DNA from: Bradyrhizobium sp. CCBAU 53421
GTDB lineage: Bacteria > Pseudomonadota > Alphaproteobacteria > Rhizobiales > Xanthobacteraceae
Direction of reading: 5' to 3'
Length of the DNA: 64,000 bases
NCBI RefSeq assembly: GCF_015291625.1
Contig: NZ_CP030047.1
Coordinates: 1 to 64,000, forward strand
A program made the translations under genes and the position numbers. The notes below the pieces were generated by a model. It was given only the letters and a program-made list of their open reading frames with translations, was not told the origin of the DNA and did no database searches. Positions 40,442 to 51,422 of the stretch are shown here, in pieces; position 1 is the stretch's first letter, and every line of letters begins with the position of its first letter.

Positions 40442-40507
40442 CTTGCGCGCGCCGGGCTTAAGTGGCAAACGACGCGGCAAAATCGGCCATTTCCGGGAAT
40501 CGAGACC

Positions 40508-41560
40508 ATGGCGTTCGTTGAACGGGTTTTCTCAGGCGTCCAGCCGACGGGCAATCTGCACCTCGGCAACTACCTCGGCGCCATCGTCAACTTCGTGAAG
40601 ATGCAGCAGACCCATAACTGCATCTATTGCGTCGTCGACATGCACGCGATCACGCAGGGCGTCGAGGTCTGGGGCGGCCCGGCCGAGCTCGCACGCAACA
40701 CCCGCGAGGTGACCGCGGCCTTCATCGCCTCGGGTATCGATGCCAAGAAGCACATCGTGTTCAACCAGAGCCAGATCGCCGGCCACGCCGAGCTGACCTG
40801 GATCTTCAACTGCGTCGCACGCATCGGCTGGCTGAACCGCATGACACAGTTCAAGGAGAAGGCCGGCAAGGACCGCGAGAACGCCTCCGTCGGCCTCTAC
40901 GACTATCCGGTGCTGATGGCTGCCGACATCCTGCTGTACCGCGCCACCCACGTGCCGGTCGGCGAGGACCAGAAGCAGCATCTGGAGCTCTCGCGGGATA
41001 TCGCGCAGAAGTTCAACAACGATTTCGGCGATTCGATCCGCGGCCACGGCTTCAATGAAGGCCTCTACTTCCCGCAGCCCGAGCCGCTGATCACGGGGCC
41101 CGCGACGCGGGTGATGAGCCTGCGCGACGGCACCAAGAAGATGTCGAAGTCGGATGCGTCGGACAATTCCCGCATCAACCTCACCGACGACGCCGACACC
41201 ATCGCGCAGAAGATCCGCAGGGCGAAGACCGATCCGGAGCCGCTGCCGTCGGAGGAAAAGGGCCTCGAGACCCGCCCCGAGGCCGACAACCTTGTCGGCA
41301 TCTATGCGGCGCTCGCCGGCACCACCAAGCAGGAGGTGCTGACGCAGTTCGGCGGCGGGCAATTCTCCACGTTCAAGAACGCCCTGGTCGAGGTTTGCGT
41401 CGCAAAACTGGCGCCGATCGCCTCCGAGATGAAGAAGCTGATGGCCGATCCCGGCCATGTCGATGCGATCCTGGTCGACGGCGCCAACCGTGCACGGATC
41501 ATCGCCGACGAGACCATGCGCATGACAAAGGACATCGTCGGCTTCATCCGCCCGCGCTGA
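40508..41560 (+). CDS. trpS: Tryptophanyl-tRNA synthetase
   Basis: The 350-residue class Ic synthetase charges tRNA-Trp. Its HIGH motif appears as HLGN (His18-Asn21) in [16 protein letters not shown]. The KMSKS loop is exact (Lys211-Ser215). [27 protein letters not shown] is a typical TrpS signature. Length is as expected. It is followed by a short hairpin at 41582-41606 and the universal stress protein gene. Confidence 0.97.
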   Translation: MAFVERVFSGVQPTGNLHLGNYLGAIVNFVKMQQTHNCIYCVVDMHAITQGVEVWGGPAELARNTREVTAAFIASGIDAKKHIVFNQSQIAGHAELTWIFNCVARIGWLNRMTQFKEKAGKDRENASVGLYDYPVLMAADILLYRATHVPVGEDQKQHLELSRDIAQKFNNDFGDSIRGHGFNEGLYFPQPEPLITGPATRVMSLRDGTKKMSKSDASDNSRINLTDDADTIAQKIRRAKTDPEPLPSEEKGLETRPEADNLVGIYAALAGTTKQEVLTQFGGGQFSTFKNALVEVCVAKLAPIASEMKKLMADPGHVDAILVDGANRARIIADETMRMTKDIVGFIRPR

Positions 41561-41581
41561 CATCGCCGGCAGAACTGCGCG

Positions 41582-41606
41582 CTCCCTCTCCCCAACAGGG
41601 AGGGAG
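41582..41606 (+). repeat. Short hairpin after trpS
   Basis: CTCCCT (41582-41587) and AGGGAG (41601-41606) pair, with further partial pairing toward the loop. No T-run follows, so it is a palindromic element of the CTCCCC type rather than a classical terminator. Confidence 0.4.
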
Positions 41607-41646
41607 TGTGGCACCATGGGTTGGTTTGGCCAGCACCGGGACATGC

Positions 41647-42141
41647 ATGACCACCCAGCGACGCAGCTACGAGACAGGTCACAAGCCGAAATGCCTCGTC
41701 ATCGTTGACGACACGGCGGAATGGGACCGTGCGGTTTATTACGCCAGCCGGTGGGCGATCCGGGTCGGCGGCGGCGTCGTGATGCTGCGGGTGATCGAGA
41801 CCGAGGACCAGAACCAGCAATGGCTCGGGGTGGCCGATATCATGCGCGCGGAGGCCGAGGAGGCCGCGAACGAGGCGCTCGACCGCGCCGCCGGCCGCGC
41901 CAACGGGATCGCCGCGATCACTCCCGAACGGGTGATTCGCGAGGGTGACCCGACCGAGCAGATCCTCGACGTGATCGACAAGGACGTCGACATCGCGATG
42001 CTGGTGCTCGCCGCCAATCCCGGCGCCGAGGGGCCCGGACCGATCATCACCACGATGGCCAAGACCATGGGGGCGTTCCCGATCCCGGTGACCATCGTGC
42101 CCGGCGGCCTGACCGACGCCGAGATCGACGCCCTGTCGTAG
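41647..42141 (+). CDS. Universal stress protein family (UspA-like)
   Basis: The 164-residue protein has the Usp alpha/beta fold: CLVIVDDTAEWDRAVYYASRWAIR at the start, VVMLRVIE, ERVIREGDPTEQILDVI, then DIAMLVLAANPG. The usual ATP-binding GxxGx9GS pattern is not clear near the C-terminus (GAEGPGPIITTMAKTMG), so nucleotide binding is uncertain. ATG at 41647 is the first codon of the recognised domain. It lies between trpS and nfuA. Confidence 0.85.
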   Translation: MTTQRRSYETGHKPKCLVIVDDTAEWDRAVYYASRWAIRVGGGVVMLRVIETEDQNQQWLGVADIMRAEAEEAANEALDRAAGRANGIAAITPERVIREGDPTEQILDVIDKDVDIAMLVLAANPGAEGPGPIITTMAKTMGAFPIPVTIVPGGLTDAEIDALS

Positions 42142-42248
42142 CGCAATATGAGCGCCGAAGGCTCCAGTGCATGGATACGGGCCTGGAACCGCGGTTTTGG
42201 CGCTTGATCGCAGGCTTTTTAGTTGCCATTTGATGGGGGAACCCAACG

Positions 42249-42267
42249 CGCCGGCCTTGAACCGGCG
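42249..42267 (+). promoter_or_regulatory. Hairpin in the nfuA leader
   Basis: CGCCGG (42249-42254) and CCGGCG (42262-42267) form a perfect 6-bp stem ending 16 bases before the nfuA start. It could mask or present the ribosome-binding site; nothing ties it to a known riboswitch. Confidence 0.25.
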
Positions 42268-42283
42268 ACGCCGGAGACAGCAA

Positions 42284-42853
42284 ATGTTCATTCAGACCGA
42301 AGCTACGCCCAATCCCGCCACCCTGAAGTTCATCCCGGGCCGCCTGGTGCTCGACAGCGGCACCATGGAATTCTCGTCAGCCGAGACCGCCGCCCGCTCG
42401 CCGCTCGCCGAACGGCTGTTCGCCGTGTCAGGCGTCACCGGCGTGTTCTACGGCGCCGACTTCATCACCGTGACCAAGGCAGACGGCGACTGGCAGCACC
42501 TCAAGCCCGCGATCCTCGGCGCCATCATGGAGCACTACATGTCGGGTGCGCCGCTGCTCGCCGACGGCACCGCAGCCAGCGACGACGCCCTCGACGAGGA
42601 AGGAGAGTTCTTCGACGAGGCCGACGCCGAGACGGTCGAGCAGATCAAGGACCTGATCGAGACCCGCGTGCGCCCGGCGGTTGCCAATGACGGCGGCGAC
42701 ATCACCTTCCGCGGCTTCAAGGATGGCATCGTCTATCTCAACATGAAGGGCTCCTGCGCCGGCTGCCCGTCATCGACCGCGACCCTGCAACACGGCATCC
42801 AGAACCTGCTCCGGCACTTCGTGCCCGACGTGCAGGAAGTCCGGCCGATGTGA
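42284..42853 (+). CDS. nfuA: NfuA-type iron-sulfur carrier protein
   Basis: The 189-residue protein has an N-terminal Nfu_N domain (MFIQTEATPNPATLKFIPG, typical of alphaproteobacterial and mitochondrial NFU1) and a C-terminal NifU domain with VRPAVANDGGDITFRGF and the cluster-binding CxxC motif GSCAGCPSSTATLQ. It delivers 4Fe-4S clusters to target enzymes; MiaB, encoded nearby, is one such class of client. The frame opens at 42167 but homology begins at the ATG at 42284. Confidence 0.93.
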   Translation: MFIQTEATPNPATLKFIPGRLVLDSGTMEFSSAETAARSPLAERLFAVSGVTGVFYGADFITVTKADGDWQHLKPAILGAIMEHYMSGAPLLADGTAASDDALDEEGEFFDEADAETVEQIKDLIETRVRPAVANDGGDITFRGFKDGIVYLNMKGSCAGCPSSTATLQHGIQNLLRHFVPDVQEVRPM

Positions 42854-42940
42854 TGGAGCGGCGAATGGCGCGTGGCAGATCGCGAATAGCGTTCTCCTCC
42901 AGCACTCTGTTCGCCATTCCGCATTCGCTATTCGCCCTCC
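42846..42940. repeat. Inverted repeat, family F
   Basis: GCGAATAGCG and CGCTATTCGC form perfect 10-bp arms, with an outer GGCGAATGGCG pairing partly with CGCCATTC. It lies between the nfuA stop and the tsaB start and ends directly at tsaB, so it could affect tsaB translation. Confidence 0.65.
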
Positions 42941-42941
42941 C

Positions 42942-43637
42942 ATGATGATCCTCGCGATCGATACGGCGCTCGACGCCTGCTCCGCGGCGGTGCTCGACAC
43001 CACCTCCGGCAATACCATCGCGATCGAATCGCAGACGATGCAGCGCGGCCATGCCGAGGCGCTGATGCCGCTGATCGCACGGGTGATGAAGGAGAGCGGC
43101 ATCGGTTTTGCCGGGCTTGACCGCATCGCCGTCACCACCGGCCCCGGCAGCTTCACCGGCCTGCGCGTCGGCCTCTCGGCGGCGCGCGGCATCGCGCTCG
43201 CAGCTTCCAAGCCGGTCGTCGGGCTGTCGACGCTCGCCGCCTATGCCGCGCCCGTGGTTGCCGAGAATGGCGCATCGGCGATCCTGTCGGCGATCGATGC
43301 GCGGCACGATCACGTCTATTTCCAACTGGTCGGCGGCGACGGCAGCTTGATGCTCAAGCCGAAGGTCGCGCCGATCGCGGAAGCCCTCGAGGCCGCACAG
43401 TTCGGCGCGCTGCATCTGGTCGGCAACGCCGCAAATATCCTCGCCGAGCGCTGGCCTGCGGATGCAGCTCCGCCGGTCAAGGTCGACAGACAGCCCGCGC
43501 CCGACATCGCCTGGGTCGCGTGGGTCGGCGCCGCGGTGGATCCCGACACTGCGCCGCCGCGTCCGTTCTATCTGCGCGCCCCTGATGCGAAGCCGCCGAA
43601 GGATCGCCTCGTCATCAGCGCGCCGCCAACGACATGA
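42942..43637 (+). CDS. tsaB: tRNA threonylcarbamoyladenosine protein TsaB
   Basis: TsaB is the non-catalytic partner of TsaD in making t6A37 on ANN-decoding tRNAs. The 231-residue protein has the ASKHA-type start ILAIDTALDACSAAV and the signature TTGPGSFTGLRVGLSAARG. SAIDARHDHVYFQL in the middle is also family-like. The gene overlaps rimI by four bases (ATGA), a translational coupling. Start 42942 or 42945. Confidence 0.93.
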   Translation: MMILAIDTALDACSAAVLDTTSGNTIAIESQTMQRGHAEALMPLIARVMKESGIGFAGLDRIAVTTGPGSFTGLRVGLSAARGIALAASKPVVGLSTLAAYAAPVVAENGASAILSAIDARHDHVYFQLVGGDGSLMLKPKVAPIAEALEAAQFGALHLVGNAANILAERWPADAAPPVKVDRQPAPDIAWVAWVGAAVDPDTAPPRPFYLRAPDAKPPKDRLVISAPPTT

Positions 43638-44119
43638 CCGGCTGGCTGTCGCGATGGTGGGGCGGCGGCACGCCCGCGGTCGAGCCCGCCTCCCTGCGGG
43701 ATGCGGCGCGGCTCGCGCAATTGCACGGCGCGTCGTTTCATCGCGGCTGGGGCGAAGGCGAATTCGAGACGATGCTGACCGAGCGCAACACGCTGGTGCA
43801 CCGGCTGCGGCAGGGCCGCAAGGTGATCGGCTTCGCGGTGTCGCGGATGGCGGCGGACGAAGCGGAAATCCTGTCAATTGCGATCGATTCCAATCAGCGC
43901 GGGCGCGGCCTGTCGCGCGATCTGCTGCTGACCCATCTCGGCCATCTTGCCGGCCGCGGCATCCGCACCATCTTCCTCGAGGTGGAAGAGAACAATCAGC
44001 CGGCGCGACGGCTCTATGAAAGGGCCGGATTCGGTGTGATCGGCCGCCGCGAACGCTATTACAAGCAGCCCGGCGGGGAACATTTGAACGCGCTTCTGAT
44101 GCGGCGCGACTTGTCGTAA
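43634..44119 (+). CDS. rimI: Ribosomal protein alanine N-acetyltransferase-like (RimI)
   Basis: The 161-residue GNAT protein has the acetyl-CoA motif SNQRGRGLSRDLLLTHL and FLEVEENNQPARRLYERAGFGVIGRR, typical of RimI. RimI acetylates the N-terminus of ribosomal protein S18. The tsaB-rimI pair is widespread, and the overlap with tsaB supports co-expression. A short Trp-rich N-terminal tail (GWLSRWWGGG) precedes the domain. Confidence 0.9.
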   Translation: MTGWLSRWWGGGTPAVEPASLRDAARLAQLHGASFHRGWGEGEFETMLTERNTLVHRLRQGRKVIGFAVSRMAADEAEILSIAIDSNQRGRGLSRDLLLTHLGHLAGRGIRTIFLEVEENNQPARRLYERAGFGVIGRRERYYKQPGGEHLNALLMRRDLS

Positions 44120-44188
44120 CATCGGCGCGATGGCAGAACAGCGCCCTGCGTTGCCACCCAAGGTTTTGAAGAATTCGGCTCTGGACCC

Positions 44189-44641
44189 ATGACCACGGTG
44201 AAAATCCCGCCTGCGCAGAAAAATACCGGCATCGAGGCGCGCTGCGCCGCGACCGGCATGCGCATGACCGAACAGCGCCGCGTGATCGCGCGGGTGCTGG
44301 CGGAAGCCATGGATCACCCTGATGTCGAGGAGCTCTACCGCCGCTGCGTGGCGGTCGACGACAAGATCTCGATCTCGACGGTGTACCGCACCGTCAAGCT
44401 GTTCGAGGACGCCGGCATCATCGAGCGTCACGACTTCCGCGAGGGCCGCGCGCGCTACGAGCAGATGCCCGAGAGCCATCACGACCATCTGATCAATCTG
44501 CGCGACGGCAAGGTGATCGAGTTCACCTCCGAGGAAATCGAGAAGCTGCAGGCCGAGATCGCGCGCAAGCTCGGCTACAAGCTGGTCGATCACCGACTCG
44601 AGCTCTATTGCGTGCCGCTCGACGACGACAGCAAGTCGTAA
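44189..44641 (+). CDS. fur: Fur family metal regulator (Fur/Mur)
   Basis: The 150-residue protein has the Fur winged helix (MRMTEQRRVIARVLAEAMDH; ISISTVYRTVKLFEDAGIIERHDF) and metal-site residues in YEQMPESHHDHLINL. It lacks the C-terminal CxxC zinc pair. In rhizobia and relatives, the Fur orthologue mainly answers manganese (Mur) while Irr and RirA handle iron, so iron control of the TonB receptor here should not be assumed to use it. It follows rimI by 69 bp. Confidence 0.92.
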   Translation: MTTVKIPPAQKNTGIEARCAATGMRMTEQRRVIARVLAEAMDHPDVEELYRRCVAVDDKISISTVYRTVKLFEDAGIIERHDFREGRARYEQMPESHHDHLINLRDGKVIEFTSEEIEKLQAEIARKLGYKLVDHRLELYCVPLDDDSKS

Positions 44642-44646
44642 GCCGG

Positions 44647-45345
44647 GTGAGTTTCGAACTCGTCATCTTCGATTGCGACGGCGTGCTTGTCGACAGCGAG
44701 GTGATCTCCTGTCGCGCGCATGCGGACACGCTGACGCGGCACGGCTTTCCGATCACGCCCGACGGCGTGCTGAAGCGCTTCCTCGGTGTGTCCGACCGCG
44801 AGGCGCGGCGGATCGTCGAGAGCGAGATCGAACGCGCGCTGCCCGAGACCTTCGAGGCCGAGGTCAAGCACGCGACGCTCAGTTTCTATGCCGACGATCT
44901 CAGCGCGATCGCGCATGTCGGCGAGGCGATCGCCGCACTCGATCTGCCGAAATGCGTGGCATCGAGCGGCACGCCGGAAAAGATCCACCACGGCCTGACT
45001 TGCGCCGGGCTCTACGACCAGCTCGCGCCGCATATTTTCTCCGCCACCCAGGTCAAGCGCGGCAAGCCGGCGCCCGATCTCTTCCTGTTCGCGGCCACCC
45101 GGATGGGCGCCAGCCCGGCGCGCTGTATCGTGATCGAGGACAGCGTGGCCGGCGTCACCGGCGCCCGCGCCGCCGGGATGACCGTGCTCGGATTTCACGG
45201 CGGTAGCCACTGCACGGCGGAACATGAGGACATGCTGCGCCAGGCCGGCGCGGCCATAACCTTCGCCGATATGCGCCAATTGCCCGATTTGATCGCCCGG
45301 GCCGGCCAAAAACACCGGTCGATCGCTGGATTTTCCTCGGTTTAG
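44647..45345 (+). CDS. HAD-superfamily phosphatase
   Basis: The 232-residue protein starts with the HAD nucleophile motif VIFDCDGVLVDSE (Asp9, Asp11), followed by the helical cap (subfamily I). Motif II is seen as CVASSGTPEK, motif III/IV as VKRGKPAPDLFLFAATRMG and VIEDSVAGVTGARAAGM. It resembles beta-phosphoglucomutase-like sugar phosphatases. The GTG at 44647 begins the conserved strand, five bases after the fur stop, so it belongs to the fur transcript. Confidence 0.88.
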   Translation: MSFELVIFDCDGVLVDSEVISCRAHADTLTRHGFPITPDGVLKRFLGVSDREARRIVESEIERALPETFEAEVKHATLSFYADDLSAIAHVGEAIAALDLPKCVASSGTPEKIHHGLTCAGLYDQLAPHIFSATQVKRGKPAPDLFLFAATRMGASPARCIVIEDSVAGVTGARAAGMTVLGFHGGSHCTAEHEDMLRQAGAAITFADMRQLPDLIARAGQKHRSIAGFSSV

Positions 45346-45404
45346 GCTATATTTGAGCAACGGCGCCGTGATGGCGCCGTTTCCATTTTCGCACTCAGGG
45401 TTCC

Positions 45405-46793
<1,389 letters not shown>

Positions 46794-46798
46794 AATCC

Positions 46799-47869
46799 TT
46801 GCCCAAAAGCGCATCGGATTCGTCTTCACTCGCTCCCAGCCGCAAGCCCGACCGCGACATGCAAATGCCACCTGAGACCCGGCCACCTGAGACCCAGGTC
46901 GTCATCGATTTCGACGACAACCGTGCCGCATCCGCGCTGGTCGGCCCCTATGGACAGAATCTGGCGCTGATCGAGCGGCGGCTCGGCGTCGTGGTCGATT
47001 CCCGCGGCAACCATGTCACCATCGCGGGCTCCCGCGACGGCTGCGATGCGGCGCGGCGCGTGCTGGAGACGCTCTACGCCCAGGCCGTCGCAGGGCACGA
47101 TCTCGATCAGGGCGAAGTCGAAGGCGCGATCCGCGCCGTGATCGCGCAGGGCTCGCTATTCGAATTCGACAACAAGACCGCCAAGCCGACGTTTGAAACG
47201 ATCAATCTGCGCAAGCGTCCGGTGCGTGCCCGCACCGCGGCGCAGGATTCCTACATCCGCGCGCTGAAGCGGCATGAACTGGTGTTCGGCATCGGCCCGG
47301 CCGGCACCGGCAAGACCTGGCTCGCGGTCGCCCATGCGGCGCAACTGTTCGAGCGCAAGGAAGTCGATCGCATCATCCTGACGCGGCCCGCGGTCGAGGC
47401 CGGCGAGCGGCTCGGCTTCCTGCCCGGTGACCTCAAGGAGAAAGTCGATCCGTATCTGCGCCCGATCTATGACGCGCTGTACGACCTGATGGATGCCCGC
47501 GTCGTCGAGCGCGCCCTGCAGGGCAACGAGATCGAGATCGCGCCGCTCGCCTTCATGCGCGGCCGCACTTTGACCAACGCCGCCATCATCCTCGACGAGG
47601 CGCAGAACACCACGACGATGCAGATGAAGATGTTTCTGACGCGTCTCGGCGAAAACAGCCGGATGATCGTCACCGGCGACCCGTCGCAGATCGACCTGCC
47701 GCATGGCCAGGCCTCGGGGCTCACCGAAGCCGTGAAGCTGCTCGACGGCGTCGAAGGCATCGCGCAGGTGCATTTCAAGGCCGAGGACGTCATCCGGCAT
47801 GAATTGGTGGCGCGCATTGTGGCCGCCTATGAGGGATTGCCGCAAAAGCCGGCAAACGCCAGATCTTGA
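46799..47869 (+). CDS. PhoH-like ATPase
   Basis: The 356-residue protein has an N-terminal nucleic-acid-binding-like region (GPYGQNLALIERRLGVVVDSRG) and a P-loop ATPase: Walker A FGIGPAGTGKTWLAVAHAA, ILTRPAVEAGERLGFLPGDL, and Walker B AAIILDEAQNTT. PhoH and YbeY genes are usually neighbours, and both are linked to RNA metabolism. The start appears to be TTG at 46799, with GGAG upstream; an ATG at 46859 is an alternative. Confidence 0.93.
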   Translation: MPKSASDSSSLAPSRKPDRDMQMPPETRPPETQVVIDFDDNRAASALVGPYGQNLALIERRLGVVVDSRGNHVTIAGSRDGCDAARRVLETLYAQAVAGHDLDQGEVEGAIRAVIAQGSLFEFDNKTAKPTFETINLRKRPVRARTAAQDSYIRALKRHELVFGIGPAGTGKTWLAVAHAAQLFERKEVDRIILTRPAVEAGERLGFLPGDLKEKVDPYLRPIYDALYDLMDARVVERALQGNEIEIAPLAFMRGRTLTNAAIILDEAQNTTTMQMKMFLTRLGENSRMIVTGDPSQIDLPHGQASGLTEAVKLLDGVEGIAQVHFKAEDVIRHELVARIVAAYEGLPQKPANARS

Positions 47870-47937
47870 GACCAATAGCTTCGGCCGCGAGCCCGCGCGA
47901 TGCGGGTTCCGGCCATAACGCAGATTTTGAAACGAAC

Positions 47938-48435
47938 GTGTCCGCTTTTCCTGCAACCGAGGTTCTCGTCACCGCAGACTGCTGGCAGGCCGAGCCCGAC
48001 GCCGACGCAGTGATTCACCGCGCCATCGAGGCTGCCGCCGCAATGGCCGATGCCGACGTCGCCGATGCCGAGCTTGCGGTGATGCTGACCGACGATGCCG
48101 GGATCCGTACCCTCAACGCCAACTGGCGCAGCATCGACAAGCCGACCAATGTGCTGTCGTTTCCGGCGCTGCAGCCGGAAGGCACCGGCGGACCCGACGA
48201 CGCCCCGCGCATGCTCGGCGACATCGCGATCGCCTATGAGACGACGCGGCGCGAAGCCGATGAGGAACAGAAACCGTTCGACCATCATTTGAGCCATCTG
48301 GCGGTGCATGGCTTCCTGCACCTGATCGGTTACGACCACGAGAACGACGACGATGCCGAGGATATGGAGGCGCTCGAGCGCGATATCCTCGCCTCCCTCG
48401 GCATTCCCGACCCCTATGCGGATCGGAACGCCTGA
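47938..48435 (+). CDS. ybeY: Endoribonuclease YbeY (rRNA maturation)
   Basis: YbeY is a single-strand endoribonuclease needed for 16S rRNA 3'-end processing and ribosome quality control. The zinc motif HxxxHxxxxxH is present in HLAVHGFLHLIGYDHEND, and KPTNVLSFP is the second signature. The frame is open from a TTG at 47866 that overlaps the phoH stop, but the GTG at 47938 gives 165 residues starting just before EVLVTADCWQ, a more usual N-terminus. The corC-like gene follows directly. Confidence 0.92.
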   Translation: MSAFPATEVLVTADCWQAEPDADAVIHRAIEAAAAMADADVADAELAVMLTDDAGIRTLNANWRSIDKPTNVLSFPALQPEGTGGPDDAPRMLGDIAIAYETTRREADEEQKPFDHHLSHLAVHGFLHLIGYDHENDDDAEDMEALERDILASLGIPDPYADRNA

Positions 48436-48436
48436 C

Positions 48437-49549
48437 ATGCCGGATTCCGAGCCGACCCATGACAATCCGCGCAACGTGAGCAACCTGCCCGCCGTCGTGC
48501 ATGAGGGCGAGGTGCAGCGCCCAGCGGCCGAAGGCTGGCTGGTGCGCGCGATTCGCACGCTGTTCGGCTGGAAGGCCGGCTCGGTGCGCGACGATTTGCA
48601 GGTGGTGCTCGACGCCTCGACGCCCGACGATGTCGGCTTCTCGGCGATCGAGCGCACCATGCTGCGCAACATCCTGTCGCTGAACGAGCGGCGGATCGCC
48701 GACGTCATGGTGCACCGCGCCGACATCGTCGCGGTCAAGCGCGACATCCCGCTCGGCGAATTGATGAGCCTGTTCGAGAGCGCGGCGCATTCGCGGCTCG
48801 TCGTCTACAACGAGACCCTCGACGACCCCGAGGGCATGGTCCACATCCGCGACCTGCTCGCCTTCATGACCGCGAAGGCGCGCGTCACCGACGCGACCAA
48901 GACGAAGCGCAAGAAGCCGTTCCCGGCCGGGCTCGACCTGCGCAGCGTCGATCTCGCGCTGCCGCTGGCGGACGCCCACATCATCCGCAAGCTGCTCTAC
49001 ATCCCGCCCTCGATGCGCGCGATCGACCTGCTGGCGCAGATGCAGGCCTCGCGCATCCATCTCGCGCTGGTGGTCGACGAATATGGCGGCACCGACGGGC
49101 TGGTGTCGATCGAGGATATCGTCGAGCAGATCGTCGGCGAGATCGACGACGAGCACGATTCCGACGAGCCGCCGTCCATCGTTCGCCAGCCGGACAACTC
49201 CTTCATCGCCGACGCGCGCGCCAGCCTCGACGATGTCCGCTCGGTGATCGGCGAAGACTTCGTCACCGGCGAGGCCGGCGAGGAGGTCGAGACGCTGGGC
49301 GGCTATCTGGTGTCGTTCGTCGGCCGCCTGCCGGTGCGCGGCGAGGTGATCTCGGGGCCCGGCAATTACGAGGTCGAGGTGCTCGACGCCGATCCGCGCC
49401 GGGTCAAGCGCGTGCGGATCACGACGCGCAAGGAACGGCCGGCGCCGCGCAAGGAACGCGAGCGGCGCCGCGAGCAGGCACCGGACTCCGGCAACCCGCA
49501 GGCGAGTGACAACATGCCGCCGCCCGGCGAGGGAGCCGGTCCGCAGTGA
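48437..49549 (+). CDS. Hemolysin/CorC family CBS-domain protein
   Basis: The 370-residue soluble protein has two CBS domains (VMVHRADIVAVKRDIPLGEL and IPPSMRAIDLLAQMQASRIHLALVVDEYGGTDGLVS) and a C-terminal transporter-associated (CorC_HlyC) domain with FIADARASLDDV and VETLGGYLVSFVGRLP. It lacks the DUF21 membrane part, like E. coli CorC (YbeX). A charged tail of about 35 residues follows (RKERERRREQ). It overlaps the lnt start, and the ybeY-corC-lnt order is conserved in proteobacteria. Confidence 0.92.
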   Translation: MPDSEPTHDNPRNVSNLPAVVHEGEVQRPAAEGWLVRAIRTLFGWKAGSVRDDLQVVLDASTPDDVGFSAIERTMLRNILSLNERRIADVMVHRADIVAVKRDIPLGELMSLFESAAHSRLVVYNETLDDPEGMVHIRDLLAFMTAKARVTDATKTKRKKPFPAGLDLRSVDLALPLADAHIIRKLLYIPPSMRAIDLLAQMQASRIHLALVVDEYGGTDGLVSIEDIVEQIVGEIDDEHDSDEPPSIVRQPDNSFIADARASLDDVRSVIGEDFVTGEAGEEVETLGGYLVSFVGRLPVRGEVISGPGNYEVEVLDADPRRVKRVRITTRKERPAPRKERERRREQAPDSGNPQASDNMPPPGEGAGPQ

Positions 49550-51159
49550 GGCTCTCCGACAAGCTCCGATCGATCGGCCTTGCCGTCATCCTGACCTGGG
49601 GATGGAAGCGCGCCGTGCTCGCGGTCGGGGCCGGCGCGTTGTCGTCGCTCGCGATGGCGCCATTCAACGCCTGGCCGGTGCTGTTCCTGACGTTTTCCAT
49701 CGCGGTCTGGCTGGTCGACGGCGCTGCCGCCGGACGCTGGCGCGGTGTGCCTGCCGCGGCGCTGTCCGGCTTCTGGTTCGGCCTCGGCTATTTCGTGCCG
49801 GGACTGTACTGGATCGGCTACGCCTTCTTCGTCGATGCCGACACCTTCGCCTGGTTGACGCCGTTCGCGGTGCTCGGCCTGCCCGCCTACCTCGCGCTGT
49901 TCACCGCCTTTGGCTTCGCGCTGGCGCGGCTGCTCTGGCCGCGCGACGCTTCGCGCGTGCTCGCGCTGGCGGTCGGCCTGACGATCTCGGAATGGCTGCG
50001 CGGGCACATGCTGAGCGGCTTTCCCTGGAATGCGTTCGGCTACGCGCTGACCGAGCCCCTGGCGCTGGCCCAGACCGCGTCGCTGATCGGGCTGTGGGGC
50101 ATGACGTTCCTCAGCGTTGCGATCTTCGCAAGCCCGGCCGTCTTGATCGACGGCGCCTCGCGCGGCCGCAAGCCGTGGCGCGCGCCGGTCGCTGCGGTGC
50201 TGGTTCTCGCCGCGATGCTGGCGTTCGGTGCGGTCCGCCTCTCGCAGCAGCCGACCAGCATGGTCAGCGGCGTCAAGCTGCGCATCATGCAGCCCGATCT
50301 GCAGCAGGACGCCAAGTTCAACTACTCCGCCAAGGCGGCGGTGATGCAGAAATATCTCACATTGTCGGATCGCGCCTCCGGGCCGCATTCGACCGGCGTG
50401 AGCGACTCCACCATCCTGATCTGGCCGGAATCCGCGTTTCCGTTCTTCCTGACCAAGGAAGCCGACGCGATGGCGCAGATCGCCGACCTGCTGCCGAAGG
50501 GAACCGTGCTGATCACCGGTTCGGTACGCGCGCCCGATCTGCCGCCGGGCGTCCGCGTCACGCGCGCCTACAATTCGATCTACGTCATCGACCATGACGG
50601 CAGCGTGCTCGCGGTCTACGACAAGCTGCACCTAGTGCCGTTCGGAGAATATCTGCCGTTCCAGGACTGGATGGAGAAGATTGGCTTCGTGCAGCTCACC
50701 AAGGTGCAGGGCGGCTACATTCCCGGCACGATCCGCCGCCCGCTCGACGTTCCGAATGCGCCGCGCGCGCTGCCGCTGATCTGCTACGAGGCGATCTTCC
50801 CCGGCAATGTCGTCAGCCGCGACGATCGTCCCGGCTGGATCGTCAACGTCACCAATGACGGCTGGTTCGGCATCTCGACCGGCCCCTATCAGCATCTGCA
50901 ACAGGCCCGGCTGCGCTCGATCGAGGAAGGCCTGCCGCTGGTGCGCGCCGCGAATACGGGCATCTCGGCCATCATCGACCCGCTCGGGCGGATTGTCGCC
51001 CAGCTCGGGCTCGGCATCGAAGGCGTGCTCGATGCCGGCCTGCCGGCGGCCATCGCCCCGACGATTTATGCGCGTGTCGGCAACATCCCCGCCGCAGTGA
51101 TTGTGTTAGTTGCCCTCGCAATCGTCTTGCGGAGGCGTTTTATCAGGCGAAAGCCCTGA
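49546..51159 (+). CDS. lnt: Apolipoprotein N-acyltransferase
   Basis: Lnt adds the third acyl chain to lipoproteins in the inner membrane. The 537-residue protein has about seven N-terminal membrane helices, a nitrilase-like periplasmic domain and a final helix. The catalytic triad is visible: Glu295 in WPESAFPF, Lys360 in YDKLHLVPFGEY, and Cys413 in LICYEAIFP. GTG at 49546 overlaps the previous stop (GTGA), indicating coupling. Confidence 0.95.
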   Translation: MRLSDKLRSIGLAVILTWGWKRAVLAVGAGALSSLAMAPFNAWPVLFLTFSIAVWLVDGAAAGRWRGVPAAALSGFWFGLGYFVPGLYWIGYAFFVDADTFAWLTPFAVLGLPAYLALFTAFGFALARLLWPRDASRVLALAVGLTISEWLRGHMLSGFPWNAFGYALTEPLALAQTASLIGLWGMTFLSVAIFASPAVLIDGASRGRKPWRAPVAAVLVLAAMLAFGAVRLSQQPTSMVSGVKLRIMQPDLQQDAKFNYSAKAAVMQKYLTLSDRASGPHSTGVSDSTILIWPESAFPFFLTKEADAMAQIADLLPKGTVLITGSVRAPDLPPGVRVTRAYNSIYVIDHDGSVLAVYDKLHLVPFGEYLPFQDWMEKIGFVQLTKVQGGYIPGTIRRPLDVPNAPRALPLICYEAIFPGNVVSRDDRPGWIVNVTNDGWFGISTGPYQHLQQARLRSIEEGLPLVRAANTGISAIIDPLGRIVAQLGLGIEGVLDAGLPAAIAPTIYARVGNIPAAVIVLVALAIVLRRRFIRRKP

Positions 51160-51422
51160 CGGCGCTTATCGCCGGTTGTCACACGAACCCGAAAAAGTGT
51201 CGAAATTTACCTCAGTGTGATTCCACCTGTTGACAGATCGACCGTGCACTTCGCATTGTACGGGTCCACGCGAAATCACAAGCCAAGTCAGCCCCTTTGC
51301 GCAAATTGTCCGCATTTCGTCCCGATCCTCCTTGCAGGATTTGACGGCACCGGCGCCTGAGGCATACTCCACGTCCAACTTGCCTCACCCCCCGGGCGCG
51401 CAATCCCTTAGGAGAGTTGGAA